Under the pieces are notes generated by a model. It ran no database searches. It was not told the DNA's origin and saw nothing but the letters and a program-made list of their open reading frames with translations. From assembly GCA_029557905.1 (NCBI GenBank), contig JAKQHR010000123.1, positions 1 to 35,834 of the forward strand: a stretch of DNA of 35,834 nucleotides, in the 5' to 3' direction. Both the position numbers and the translations under genes were made by a program. The DNA comes from Verrucomicrobiota bacterium. GTDB taxonomy: Bacteria; Verrucomicrobiota; Kiritimatiellia; JAKQHR01. Numbering within the stretch: position 1 is the first letter of the stretch; each line of letters starts with the position of its first letter. Below, piece by piece: positions 1-7,691 of this stretch.

Positions 1-15
1 ACCAAAGGAAAAACC

Positions 16-252
16 ATGACAAACCTTGAACGCATCAAACTCATCGAAGAGGTCATTGCCACCACCATCCGTCCGGCCCTTCAGGCTGACGGCGGCAACA
101 TCAATCTTGTGGATGTGGACGGCAACCGCGTGACCGTGGCCCTTCAGGGAGCCTGCGCGAGCTGCCCGATGGCCACCTACACCATGAAGGGCTTTGTGGA
201 AGCGCAGCTCCGTCAGGCCGTGTCCGACGAGCTGATCGTCGAAGCGCAATGA
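16..252 (+). CDS. NifU C-terminal domain Fe-S scaffold/carrier protein
   Basis: A 78-residue protein consisting only of the NifU C-terminal (Nfu-type) domain, which carries a labile Fe-S cluster and passes it to apo-proteins. Visible signatures are the ADGG turn at residues 24-27 and the CASCP motif with the cluster-binding cysteines C47 and C50. An AAAGGA Shine-Dalgarno sits just before the ATG. The stop overlaps the start of the nifS-like gene (ATGA), so scaffold and sulfur donor are probably translationally coupled. It is standalone, without the NifU N-terminal or ferredoxin domains, as is usual for housekeeping Nfu proteins. The family is certain; which targets it serves is unknown. Confidence 0.93.
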   Translation: MTNLERIKLIEEVIATTIRPALQADGGNINLVDVDGNRVTVALQGACASCPMATYTMKGFVEAQLRQAVSDELIVEAQ

Positions 253-1406
253 AAACCGTTTACCTGGACAACAACGCGACCACGCAGGTCGCGCCGGAAG
301 TCATTGACGCCATGCTCCCCTTCTTCCGGGACGCGTGGGGCAACCCCTCCAGCATGCACTCCTTCGGAGGGAACGTCAAAAAGCACGTGGACAAGGCCCG
401 GGAACAGGTGGCCGCACTGCTGGGAGCGGACCCTTCTGAGATTATTTTTACAAGCTGCGGATCTGAAAGCAACAACATGGCCCTGCGCGGCGTGGTGGAG
501 GCCTCCGGCCGCTACCCCCACATCATCTCCAGCTGCGTTGAGCATCCCGCCGTCCTGGAAGTGGCCCGCTATCTGAATAAAAAGGGCTGCCGCCTGACCG
601 AGCTGAAAGTGAACGGCGGCGGGCATCTTGACCTGGATGAACTGAAGGCATCCATTTCTCCCAGTTCTCTGCTCCTTTCCCTCATGTGGGCTAACAATGA
701 AACCGGAGTGATATTCCCCATCGATGAAATCGCTCCCATGGCTAAGGAAGCCGGACTCCTTGTCCACACCGACGCCGTTCAGGTCGCCGGGAAAATTCCA
801 ATTGATGTAAAGAAGGTGCCCGTTGACCTGCTTTCCATCTCCGGCCATAAGCTGCATGCCCCCAAGGGCGTGGGTGTGCTCTATATCCGCAAGGGAACAA
901 AGATCAGCCCGTTCATTCTCGGCGGACATCAGGAGCGCAGCTTGCGGGCGGGAACGGAAAACGTGCCCTACATCGTCGGCATGGGAAAAGCCTGCGAGCT
1001 GGCCATGGAACACATGGACGAAGAACAGACCCTCGTGGCCCCGCTGCGCGACCGGCTGGAAAAAGAAATCCTGAAGATATGCCCGGACACCCGCGTCAAC
1101 GGCGATCCGAACGCCCGCCTGCCGAACACGACCAACATCAGCTTTGAATTCATCGAGGGCGAAGCCATTCTGCTGGGCATGAACGAGCACGGCATCTGCG
1201 CCTCATCCGGATCGGCCTGCACTTCCGGTTCGCTGGAACCCTCGCACGTCATCCGCGCACTCGGTGTTCCCTACACGGCCGCTCACGGTTCCATTCGCTT
1301 CAGCTTCAGCCGCTACAACGCCGGCGAGGATGTAGATATTGTGCTGAAACATCTGCCCGGGGTTATAGACCGCCTACGGAAACTCTCACCGTTCATCAAG
1401 CATTAA
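249..1406 (+). CDS. nifS: Cysteine desulfurase, NifS/IscS family
   Basis: A PLP-dependent class V aminotransferase-fold enzyme that takes sulfur from L-cysteine as a persulfide for Fe-S cluster assembly. The N-terminus shows the family signature YLDNNATT. The PLP lysine is K201 in SGHKLHAPKG, and the persulfide cysteine is C324 in the loop SSGSACTSG. Its length of 385 residues is normal for NifS/IscS (group I). It starts at an ATG overlapping the upstream stop by 4 bp (ATGA), so it forms a two-gene unit with the NifU-C protein. No nitrogenase genes are visible, so a housekeeping role is more likely than nitrogen fixation. The symbol follows sequence type, not a proven role. Confidence 0.94.
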   Translation: MKTVYLDNNATTQVAPEVIDAMLPFFRDAWGNPSSMHSFGGNVKKHVDKAREQVAALLGADPSEIIFTSCGSESNNMALRGVVEASGRYPHIISSCVEHPAVLEVARYLNKKGCRLTELKVNGGGHLDLDELKASISPSSLLLSLMWANNETGVIFPIDEIAPMAKEAGLLVHTDAVQVAGKIPIDVKKVPVDLLSISGHKLHAPKGVGVLYIRKGTKISPFILGGHQERSLRAGTENVPYIVGMGKACELAMEHMDEEQTLVAPLRDRLEKEILKICPDTRVNGDPNARLPNTTNISFEFIEGEAILLGMNEHGICASSGSACTSGSLEPSHVIRALGVPYTAAHGSIRFSFSRYNAGEDVDIVLKHLPGVIDRLRKLSPFIKH

Positions 1407-1460
1407 AAAGCCTGGACTGGACAGCCCGGCAAGCCGCGCTGATCTGCTCCATGCCCGAAA

Positions 1461-1964
1461 TCACATCTTTTTACTCGGAATCCAGCGCGGAACGTTCTTT
1501 TTGTAGTCCAGATAGGGTTGACCGAATCTACGCGCGAGGCCTTTTTCTTCGATGAGGGTAATGTACAGAAGGTTTGCGATTGTGAAAATCATGAACCATC
1601 CGAACAGCGGCCAGGACTGCATGAAAAGCGATTCGGCAAAGAGAACGAGAATTACGCCGAGGATCATCGGATTCCGGACATGGCAATACGGCCCGCGCAC
1701 AACGAATTTTCCCGGCGGATCCCACGGTGCGGCCGTCCCCTCGCCCAGCCGCACAAAAACCGAAACAGACCAGGCGGACAGCGCCACTCCGGCAGCGCCG
1801 ATGATCACGGATATCCAGAATGCCGCATCATGCGGACCAGATGCCGAATGCGCCCACCGGCCGGCCCGGAAAACATAAAGCAGTCCCGCAGGGATCAGGA
1901 CAATCACAGGCAGCGGCAAAGCGGCAACCGCCTTCAGCCACTTAATTTTCAGACTCGTGTTCAT
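1461..1964 (-). CDS. Isoprenylcysteine carboxyl methyltransferase-like / PEMT-family membrane methyltransferase
   Basis: A 167-residue integral membrane protein. Hydrophobic segments lie at about 13-32, 48-70 and 98-136. The C-terminal family signature is clear: GPYCHVRNPM (91-100), then IEEKGLARRFG followed by PYLDYKKNVPRWIP. This arrangement is shared by ICMT-like and phospholipid methyltransferase (PEMT) proteins, which bind S-adenosylmethionine at the cytosolic membrane face. Bacterial members are rarely characterised, so the methyl acceptor (lipid or small isoprenoid/phenolic) cannot be told. It is convergent with nifS, with 54 bp between the stops, and has no evident operon partner. The family call is strong; the substrate is unknown. 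Confidence 0.8.
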   Translation of the reverse strand: MNTSLKIKWLKAVAALPLPVIVLIPAGLLYVFRAGRWAHSASGPHDAAFWISVIIGAAGVALSAWSVSVFVRLGEGTAAPWDPPGKFVVRGPYCHVRNPMILGVILVLFAESLFMQSWPLFGWFMIFTIANLLYITLIEEKGLARRFGQPYLDYKKNVPRWIPSKKM

Positions 1965-2000
1965 TTAAGGAGACTCTCCGTGAAGAACGTTTCCTGAATT

Positions 2001-3338
2001 CTACTGCCGCTTTTCGGTTGCGGACTGGACGGCTTTCAGATAGTCGCGAATGAAAGGTTTGTCGTCCAGCGCCAGAGCGGATTCCAGGAGAGGAATCGCA
2101 TCGGCATAATTTCCCTGCCCCGCATACAACCGGGCGCGGGAAAGCAGCGCTTCGAGCCTTGAGCCTTCCACTGATTCCGCGCGGCGGTAAAGGATTTCGG
2201 CATGGGCCGGCTCGCCCAGATCCTCGGCCAGACGGCCGCGCCTGATCAGCACCCTGCCGTTCAGAGGCTGCTCTTTCAGAACGGCATCGTATTTTGCTTC
2301 AGCCAGCTTCAGATCCCCCTCGGCGCGGGCGATGTCGCCCTCAAGCTCCAGCAGGACGAGATTTTTTTCGGTCTTCATCTTCCCGATCAGTTCTCTGGCT
2401 TTGGCCGCCTGATCCGCCTCAATAAAGCCGCGGGCGGCATTCAGCAAATGGCCGTCGCGCGCCTGATCCAGAACGCCGAGATAGATTTCAAGGGCTTCAT
2501 CGTAAAGCCTGCGGTTGAAATACAGGTCGCCCAGAAGCAGTTGCGTGGATGCATCCGTCAAACCCATCCGGCGGGCTGATTCCAGTGCCGTCAGGGCTTC
2601 TGCTTCTTTACCAAGCGCCAGCGCGAGATTCGCCTTCAGTGTCCAGAGCTCGCCCGCCTCCGGATATTCCAGCATCAGTTCATCTAGCAGTTTGGAGGCT
2701 TCCGGATAGCGCTCCTGCGCGATCAGCGCGCGAAGCAAACCCTGTTTTGCGGCAGGATTTTCGAGTTGAAGGGTCATCGCATTGCGATAGGCATTTTCGG
2801 CCGCCACCGGATGATCGGTCAGCACCAGCGCATGGCCCAGCATCAGATACACTTCGGCGCTGCCGCTTCCTTCGCTGATCAGTTTCTGGAATATGGCAAT
2901 GGCATCATCATACTGCTCCTGCAGAAAGGCCACGTGACCCAGATTCTGCTGCGCCTGCTCAAAATCGGAATGCTTCTGCAGCGCCCGGGTGAATGCGTCC
3001 CGGGCCTTATCCAGCTGCCCGTCCCGCAAATAGAAATTGCCAAGCGTGAATATCACGGCGGCACCGGCATCATCGCGGCTGTAATTCTCCATCTGTGTTA
3101 TGGCCGATGCCAGATTCGTTTCAGCAACAGACTGGACCCGGTTAAGCGTCTCAGCCGTTTCAGAGGAGATAACGGGCTGACTGGCATCCGCGTAAACCAT
3201 AAACATCCAAAAAAACGAAAAAATGCCGATTTTTGGCAAAAAAAGGCCATTTTTGAGCATTTTTGGCCGTTTTTGGCCCATTTTTGAGCATTTTTGGCCG
3301 TTTTTGGCCCATTTTTGAGCATTTTTAGCGTTTTTCAA
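2001..3338 (-). CDS. TPR-repeat protein, last gene of TonB-type energy operon
   Basis: A tetratricopeptide-repeat protein with repeats filling about residues 70-430. Family-typical elements such as ALQKHSDFEQAQQNLG and AEVYLMLGHALVLTDHPVAAENAYRNA are readable. A signal-peptide-like stretch ends near YADA (residue 52), which suggests a periplasmic location. In Vibrio-type TonB operons a TPR protein is the usual terminal gene after tonB, where it supports TonB-dependent uptake. The start is uncertain. The ATG overlapping the tonB stop (TAATG, 3341-3343) runs into a stop after two codons. The in-frame start is TTG at 3338, or an ATG inside the repeat array (for example 3260). The first 30 residues are Lys-rich low complexity encoded by the 31-bp repeats. 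Confidence 0.85.
   Translation of the reverse strand: MKNAKNAQKWAKNGQKCSKMGQKRPKMLKNGLFLPKIGIFSFFWMFMVYADASQPVISSETAETLNRVQSVAETNLASAITQMENYSRDDAGAAVIFTLGNFYLRDGQLDKARDAFTRALQKHSDFEQAQQNLGHVAFLQEQYDDAIAIFQKLISEGSGSAEVYLMLGHALVLTDHPVAAENAYRNAMTLQLENPAAKQGLLRALIAQERYPEASKLLDELMLEYPEAGELWTLKANLALALGKEAEALTALESARRMGLTDASTQLLLGDLYFNRRLYDEALEIYLGVLDQARDGHLLNAARGFIEADQAAKARELIGKMKTEKNLVLLELEGDIARAEGDLKLAEAKYDAVLKEQPLNGRVLIRRGRLAEDLGEPAHAEILYRRAESVEGSRLEALLSRARLYAGQGNYADAIPLLESALALDDKPFIRDYLKAVQSATEKRQ
3230..3335. repeat. Tandem 31-bp repeat of helically phased T5/A5 tracts
   Basis: T5 tracts start at 3230, 3250, 3260, 3270, 3281, 3291, 3301, 3312, 3322 and 3331, with an A7 run at 3238-3244. The spacing is 10, 10, 11, 10, 10, 11, 10, 9. 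The larger unit is 31 bp (units at 3249-3279 and 3280-3310, a partial one from 3311), made of three sub-units such as ATTTTTGAGC, ATTTTTGGCC and GTTTTTGGCC. The array lies over the start region of the TPR gene. A-tracts in phase with the helix are the classical cause of intrinsic DNA curvature. Confidence 0.9.
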
Positions 3339-3342
3339 AACA

Positions 3343-4008
3343 TTACTCCTCCAGCCTGAAATTGAGTGTTTGACGCACTTTTACCGGCACCGGACGATCA
3401 TCAATCTTCCCCGGCTGGAAGCGCCACGATCCAGCGGCCCGAACCGAGGCATCGTCGAAGATGCCGGCTGGGACGGACTCCGTCACCCGCGCATCGCTCA
3501 CCCGCCCGTCCGCTCCGATCACAAACTCAAGCGTCACAAAACCCTCGATGCCGCGCGCCCGGGCCGATGCCGGATAGACCGGATCCATGCGGCTGACAGG
3601 TATCGGAATCACATCCAGCGCACTGAGATCCACCGGGCCGCCCGCCGCGAGCGCGATGTCAAACACCGCCATGGCCGGATCAACCGGAAGCGCATCCAGC
3701 CGCACCATGTCCGCCATTTCCGAAAGCGGCATGGAAGGCATCTGCACATCGGAAGGCCGCAGCAGTTCCGGCCGCTGTTCCATGCGAACCGGCCGGCTCT
3801 GGACGGCAGTACGAACCGGCTGGGGCTCCGGAATGGCCGGCATCTGTTCAATCATATCCAGCGGCCGGATCACATAATCGGCGGCGCGCTCCGTGATCCG
3901 CTCCATGAGAGGCAGGGCAAGAAAAACGGCCGTCGTCAGCAAAAGCGGGAGCAGCACCGTTCCGGGAGCCGGCGCCTGCCGCATCACAGCCTGGCGAAGT
4001 TCACTCAT
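3343..4008 (-). CDS. tonB: TonB family energy transducer
   Basis: A 221-residue protein with the TonB layout. There is a short cytoplasmic N-terminus, one membrane anchor at about 16-35, a Pro/Met-rich periplasmic linker (about 50-130), and a C-terminal TonB domain (139-221) with the YP motif (DPVYPASARARGIEGFVTL) and the closing SWRFQPG element. TonB couples the inner-membrane proton gradient, via ExbB/ExbD, to outer-membrane transporters. I chose the ATG at 4008, which overlaps the exbD stop by 8 bp (ATGAGTGA); a longer start at 4059 would add a non-homologous Arg-rich extension over exbD. The stop TAA at 3345-3343 touches the start region of the TPR gene. Confidence 0.92.
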   Translation of the reverse strand: MSELRQAVMRQAPAPGTVLLPLLLTTAVFLALPLMERITERAADYVIRPLDMIEQMPAIPEPQPVRTAVQSRPVRMEQRPELLRPSDVQMPSMPLSEMADMVRLDALPVDPAMAVFDIALAAGGPVDLSALDVIPIPVSRMDPVYPASARARGIEGFVTLEFVIGADGRVSDARVTESVPAGIFDDASVRAAGSWRFQPGKIDDRPVPVKVRQTLNFRLEE

Positions 4009-4411
4009 GCTTCTCCGTTGCCACATTGACCTTCTTTGCGCCGGCCAGCCGGCACTCATCCATCACCGCGATGAGCGCCCCGCTCTGCGCCCGGCGGTCG
4101 GCCAGCACAATCACGGGCCTTTCCAGCCGCTGGAGCTGCCGCGCGACAAGCCCCCGCACCTGCTGAAGGGCAACGGCCTGTCCGCCGAAATAGATCTGTC
4201 CGTCGGGCGCCAGCGCGATCAGTATGCTTCGCTCGCGGAGGTTTTCGGCGGACACCGCGGCGGGCTTGTCTATTTCGATGCCGGTGCTCTCCACAAACGT
4301 GGTGGTCACCACAAAGAAAATCAGGAGCAGAAAAACGACGTCAATCAGCGGCGAAAGGTTAATGGCCACGGTCGCGGCCTGCTCGTCATCATAATAACGG
4401 TCGCGCCTCAT
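4001..4411 (-). CDS. exbD: ExbD/TolR biopolymer transport protein
   Basis: A 136-residue protein with a single N-terminal membrane helix, LSPLIDVVFLLLIFFVV. It contains the essential proton-carrying aspartate of the ExbD/TolR family at D24. The periplasmic domain follows (about 55-130). It forms the inner-membrane stator/rotor complex with ExbB and powers TonB. The start overlaps the exbB stop by 4 bp (ATGA) and its stop overlaps tonB, so the three genes are translationally coupled. The length is normal for the family. No oddities were seen. Confidence 0.94.
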   Translation of the reverse strand: MRRDRYYDDEQAATVAINLSPLIDVVFLLLIFFVVTTTFVESTGIEIDKPAAVSAENLRERSILIALAPDGQIYFGGQAVALQQVRGLVARQLQRLERPVIVLADRRAQSGALIAVMDECRLAGAKKVNVATEKHE

Positions 4412-4995
4412 GAACGCCCTCCGTTACCAAGCGCGAGGAGCAGATGACTGCGGCAGACCGCGAACCGGAAGTTGAGATGACGGATCAGGCGGTGCAGGCG
4501 GGCCACTCCAAAAACCCCCGGCAGGGCGATAATCAAACCGAACTGCGTGGTGATCAGCGCCTGGCTGATCCCGTCGGCCACGGCTCCGCCGGTCACCGTG
4601 TGCGCCTGCATCACGGCGCGGAACGTGCCGATCATTCCTGTCACGGTGCCGAGCAGTCCGATGAGCGGCGCCGCGGCCGTCAGGGCCGCGAGGACCACCA
4701 CATCCTTTCTCAGCCCGCGAACAGCCGCATCCTGATATTCCTGCCACGCCTGCCGCGGGTCGCGGCCCGCCCGCGCCGCGCCGGCCGCATATTTCACGGC
4801 GCCGGGAATCAGCCGATCCTCGTCCGCCGTCTCAAGAATCCTGTGCTCAAAACCGGACGGAATTTCAGCCGCCGCGAGGAGCGCGCTCCGCGTCCGGAGA
4901 AAATAAAACCAGATGCTGAAGGAGACGGCAGCCAGCGGGACCAGCAGAATGCCGCCCGCGGTCCAGTAGTCCAGAATATGCTTCAGGACCTGCAT
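4408..4995 (-). CDS. exbB: ExbB/MotA/TolQ proton channel protein
   Basis: A 195-residue membrane protein. Helix 1 is at about 13-33, and the family core AAPLIGLLGTVTGMIGTF lies at 108-125. It is followed by GISQALITTQFGLIIALPG (142-160), which contributes the channel-lining polar residues. It pairs with ExbD to form the proton-driven motor. It is the second ExbB-like gene of this operon, the longer one being at 5556-6857. Two ExbB-family proteins per operon is the hallmark of the TonB2/TtpC-type system known from Vibrio. It lies only 6 bp downstream of the glutathione peroxidase gene. Confidence 0.92.
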   Translation of the reverse strand: MQVLKHILDYWTAGGILLVPLAAVSFSIWFYFLRTRSALLAAAEIPSGFEHRILETADEDRLIPGAVKYAAGAARAGRDPRQAWQEYQDAAVRGLRKDVVVLAALTAAAPLIGLLGTVTGMIGTFRAVMQAHTVTGGAVADGISQALITTQFGLIIALPGVFGVARLHRLIRHLNFRFAVCRSHLLLALGNGGRS

Positions 4996-5001
4996 GTCCC
5001 G

Positions 5002-5559
5002 TCAGGGGGTTTCCAGCGCGGCTTCCACGGCGGCGCGGAGTTCTTCCGATTCCGGCCCCGGCCGCGGCCGGAAGTGATTCAGCATTTTCCCGTCACGGGA
5101 AATCAGGAACTTGTTGAAATTCCATGTGACGCCCCCCTCGGAAGGCGGGTTGAGCTTCCTGTCGGTCAGATACCGGTACAGCGGCGCCATATCCTTTCCC
5201 TTCACGGATATTTTGGAGAACATCGGGAACGTGACCCCGTAGGTGGACGTGCAGAAGTCCTTTATTTCCTCGTTTGTCCCCGGCTCCTGCCCCATGAAAC
5301 TGTTCGCCGGGAAGCCCAGCACCACCAGTCCCTGGTCCTGGTAATCCTGATAGAGCTTCTCCAGTCCCGCATACTGGCGCGTGAATCCGCACTTGCTGGC
5401 CACGTTCACGATCAGCAGCACCTTGCCCCTGTATTCCGACATCGAAACCGGATTGCTGTCTATGTCGTCCACCTGAAAATCATAAATGGACGGCACGGGC
5501 TCTTCAGCCGCGCAGGCGGCGCAAAACATGATTCCAGCTGCAATCATCATCCATTTCAT
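5002..5559 (-). CDS. Glutathione peroxidase family protein (cysteine type), exported
   Basis: A 185-residue thioredoxin-fold peroxidase that reduces peroxides. The catalytic tetrad is visible: peroxidatic C57 in NVASKCGFT, Gln in GFPANSFMGQ, and Trp/Asn in VTWNFNKFL. It is a Cys, not a selenocysteine, enzyme, so thioredoxin-dependent activity is likely. The N-terminus (MKWMMIAAGIMFCAACAAEE) is an export signal. The Cys at 16 may be a lipidation site, but the lipobox is imperfect. The start overlaps the ttpC-like stop by ATGA, and exbB follows after 6 bp. It is therefore embedded in the TonB operon, which is not a standard partner. Confidence 0.9.
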   Translation of the reverse strand: MKWMMIAAGIMFCAACAAEEPVPSIYDFQVDDIDSNPVSMSEYRGKVLLIVNVASKCGFTRQYAGLEKLYQDYQDQGLVVLGFPANSFMGQEPGTNEEIKDFCTSTYGVTFPMFSKISVKGKDMAPLYRYLTDRKLNPPSEGGVTWNFNKFLISRDGKMLNHFRPRPGPESEELRAAVEAALETP

Positions 5560-6857
5560 TCTGCATCTCCTTTCACCTGGCCCGTCTGACGGGCGAATTC
5601 TGAAATCATGAGTTCAAGGCCGGCGATGATGGACTTCACGCGGCGATGAAAATAGGCGTGGATGATCAGCACCGGGATGGCGATCACCAGGCCGGTTTCT
5701 GTGGTGACCAAAGCTTCGGATATGCCGCCCGACAGCAGATGGGCCTCGCCGCTGCCAAACAGGGTGACCAGCCTGAACGTGTGAATCATACCTGTCACGG
5801 TGCCCAGCAGACCAAGCAGCGGCGCCACACCGCCAATCACGGCAAGCGTTCCGAGATGCCGCTCCAGTGCCGGAACATGCATCAGCATTCGCTCGTACAT
5901 GATTTCCTCCAGCAGTTCCGGCGGCGCATGACGGTGCCGGAGGCCTTCGGCAATGATGGGGCCCGCCGGGAAACCGAGCCTCTCCATCAGTTCCCCGCTT
6001 TCTCCCGAGGCCGCGATCTGCCGGACCAGTGTGGTGTCGGCCGGACGGATATTCCGCAGGCTGACCGTCTTCCAGACAATGATCACCACCGCCAGCAGGC
6101 CGAGAAGAAGAAGCGGAAACATGACAAAGCCGCCGGACTTCAAATGATCCATCCACGAGCCCCGGCTGCCCTCGATTTTCAGAACCTTTCCGCCCGTCAC
6201 ATCCACGGGGAATCCTACGCCCGAACGCGCAGGCGCGCGCTCAGCCAGCGACGGGAGCATGCTGTCGGGCGCGGTCACGGCCAGGCCGGAGAGCCCGCTG
6301 CCGGCAAACCAGACCACGGGGCCGATGACGGTGAACGCTCCCTGATGCAGACGGCCCGCGCCGTCGAGGCACTCCCCGCTGAACGACAGTCCGCCCGCCA
6401 GCTCGCGATTCCACCGTTTCGCAAGCGACAAAAGCGCGCGGCCGGTTTCAACAGGATCGCCGGACGCATCCGCGGCATCCAAATCCGGCTTCAGATACTG
6501 CAGCTCCGCCGCCGAAGCGCGGCCCTCCACCGAGCGGCGGTAGTCCTGCAACAAAGCCTCTATCAGCCCCGCCCGTTCTTCCAGTTTCCGCAGTTCCGTC
6601 CCGGCCCCGCTCTCCGTGTGTGAATCGAGTACCGACTGCAGACGCGTCCGCTCCGAGCGCAGCCGGGCCACATCTTTTTCCAGCCGGGAAAGTTTTTCGG
6701 CCAGCGGAAGCCGTTCAGAGGAAATCTTCGACCGCAGTTCATCGAGTTCCCTGACGGCCTTCACGGTATCGGCCTGCGTCCGGTCAATCGCCTCCGCCAC
6801 ATTCGCGGCATGCGCCGGCAGCGCGAGAAGCATCAGCATGCAGCAGAGCCTTCTCAT
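5556..6857 (-). CDS. TtpC-like long MotA/TolQ/ExbB proton channel protein
   Basis: A 433-residue protein with a cleavable signal peptide (MRRLCCMLMLLALPAHA, cleavage near 17). A periplasmic coiled-coil region follows (about 20-115), then a small periplasmic domain. The C-terminal membrane part is of ExbB type: helix at 244-265, core APLLGLLGTVTGMIHTF (345-361) and SEALVTTETGLVIAIPVLIIHAYF (380-403). This architecture matches TtpC of the Vibrio TonB2 system, where it is needed along with ExbB/ExbD/TonB. It follows the DUF3450 gene with an ATGA overlap. The TtpC equivalence rests on domain order and gene neighbourhood. Confidence 0.87.
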   Translation of the reverse strand: MRRLCCMLMLLALPAHAANVAEAIDRTQADTVKAVRELDELRSKISSERLPLAEKLSRLEKDVARLRSERTRLQSVLDSHTESGAGTELRKLEERAGLIEALLQDYRRSVEGRASAAELQYLKPDLDAADASGDPVETGRALLSLAKRWNRELAGGLSFSGECLDGAGRLHQGAFTVIGPVVWFAGSGLSGLAVTAPDSMLPSLAERAPARSGVGFPVDVTGGKVLKIEGSRGSWMDHLKSGGFVMFPLLLLGLLAVVIIVWKTVSLRNIRPADTTLVRQIAASGESGELMERLGFPAGPIIAEGLRHRHAPPELLEEIMYERMLMHVPALERHLGTLAVIGGVAPLLGLLGTVTGMIHTFRLVTLFGSGEAHLLSGGISEALVTTETGLVIAIPVLIIHAYFHRRVKSIIAGLELMISEFARQTGQVKGDAE

Positions 6858-7684
6858 GGCACGGCCTCCTGCAACTCAAGCGGGAGCTGCACCCATGCGG
6901 GGGTCTCCTGCCCCTCGCAGATTCGAACCGCTCTGCGCACATCCTCCGCCAGCGAATCATCTCGCGTCCACTGCCATCCGGTCTCCGTCCAGTTCCCGGC
7001 CGCAGCCGCGCTGCCGTCGGCGGCCACGGCGAACGCCGCTCCCAGGCCCAGGTACAGCACATCCATCTGCCGGCGGCCCGCGCCTTCAAGCTCGATCACC
7101 GTCTTGTCCGTCGAAGCGCGGTGCTGAAGCTTCTCGATTTCAGCATAAATGGAAAACACCCGCTGCAGACGGTCCTCCGGTTCCGGCGACGCGGGAAGCG
7201 GAAACTCCATGCGGTTTTTCAGCAGGCGCTGCCACGAGCGAATATCCTCTTCGGCATCGTCCAGCAGCGGCCGCCAGGCCTCGCGCTGCGCCGTCAGCTT
7301 CTCTATGCCGGCCAGCAGGCCGGCATCCGCCGCATTACGGCTTTCCATCTGACCGCGCAGCATCCGGACATCCTCTTCCAGATGCTTTTTTTCAGATTCA
7401 AGCAGACGAATCTCGGTATCATGCCACTGCTTCTGGAAATCCCACTCGCGGGCCTCGGAAGATATCTGGTCCCGCAGGGCGATCCATTCATGAACCACAC
7501 TTTGCAGGGCCGAAGCCGAACCCTGATCCTGCGCGGGAGCGGCGGCGGCCAGCGTCAGAAAGACAAAACTTCCAATGATTGGAACTTTCCTGCGAAAAAC
7601 TTCCAATGATTGGAACTTTCCGGGCGAAAAGTTCCAATGGCTGGAACTTTTCGCCGGCTCTGCTTTCTGCAACTTGCTGAACAT
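6854..7684 (-). CDS. DUF3450 family periplasmic coiled-coil protein
   Basis: First gene of the TonB-type operon. DUF3450 proteins almost always precede a TtpC-like gene; their exact role is unknown. After a signal sequence (hydrophobic SFVFLTLAAAAPAQ) comes a long helical, coiled-coil-prone part and a C-terminal alpha/beta part with the readable stretch MDVLYLGLGAAFAVAADG. I chose the ATG at 7684 (276 aa). It has no Shine-Dalgarno but lies 7 nt after a -10-like box, so it may be leaderless. An alternative is TTG at about 7605, giving a compact signal peptide (MEVFRRKVPIIGSFVFLTL). The N-terminal region is encoded by three 31-bp-spaced palindromes, giving an abnormally long n-region. Confidence 0.8.
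   Translation of the reverse strand: MFSKLQKAEPAKSSSHWNFSPGKFQSLEVFRRKVPIIGSFVFLTLAAAAPAQDQGSASALQSVVHEWIALRDQISSEAREWDFQKQWHDTEIRLLESEKKHLEEDVRMLRGQMESRNAADAGLLAGIEKLTAQREAWRPLLDDAEEDIRSWQRLLKNRMEFPLPASPEPEDRLQRVFSIYAEIEKLQHRASTDKTVIELEGAGRRQMDVLYLGLGAAFAVAADGSAAAAGNWTETGWQWTRDDSLAEDVRRAVRICEGQETPAWVQLPLELQEAVP
7570..7655. repeat. Three palindromes of TTCCAAT-type at 31-bp spacing
   Basis: The 15-bp palindrome TTCCAATGATTGGAA occurs at 7570-7584 and 7601-7615. The variant TTCCAATGGCTGGAA is at 7632-7646. The spacing is exactly 31 bp. The third copy extends to a perfect 14-bp inverted repeat (7623-7636 with 7642-7655, loop ATGGC). All lie inside the 5' end of the DUF3450 gene. A degenerate copy lies at 35699-35715. 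Confidence 0.9.
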
Positions 7685-7691
7685 GCAGAAA

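Noticed and set aside
213-1190. Long antisense open frame opposite nifS
   Set aside because: The sense strand has all cysteine-desulfurase motifs; the antisense product is compositionally abnormal.
16-1406. Nitrogen-fixation island
   Set aside because: Only NifU-C and NifS are present; no nifHDK or other nif genes, so these are housekeeping Fe-S genes.
1407-1460. Bidirectional terminator between nifS and the methyltransferase gene
   Set aside because: No convincing stem with a T-run on either strand.
5383-5394. Selenocysteine-type glutathione peroxidase
   Set aside because: The catalytic position is a plain Cys codon (SKCGFT) with no in-frame TGA.
5646-6623. Long antisense open frame (325 aa, plus strand) opposite the TtpC-like gene
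   Set aside because: GC-rich shadow frame: no ribosome site, no recognisable domain, and the opposite strand encodes a clear ExbB-family protein.
7570-7655. Regularly spaced repeats as a CRISPR array
   Set aside because: Only three short palindromes, spacers of 16 bp partly alike, located inside a coding region and with no cas genes nearby.
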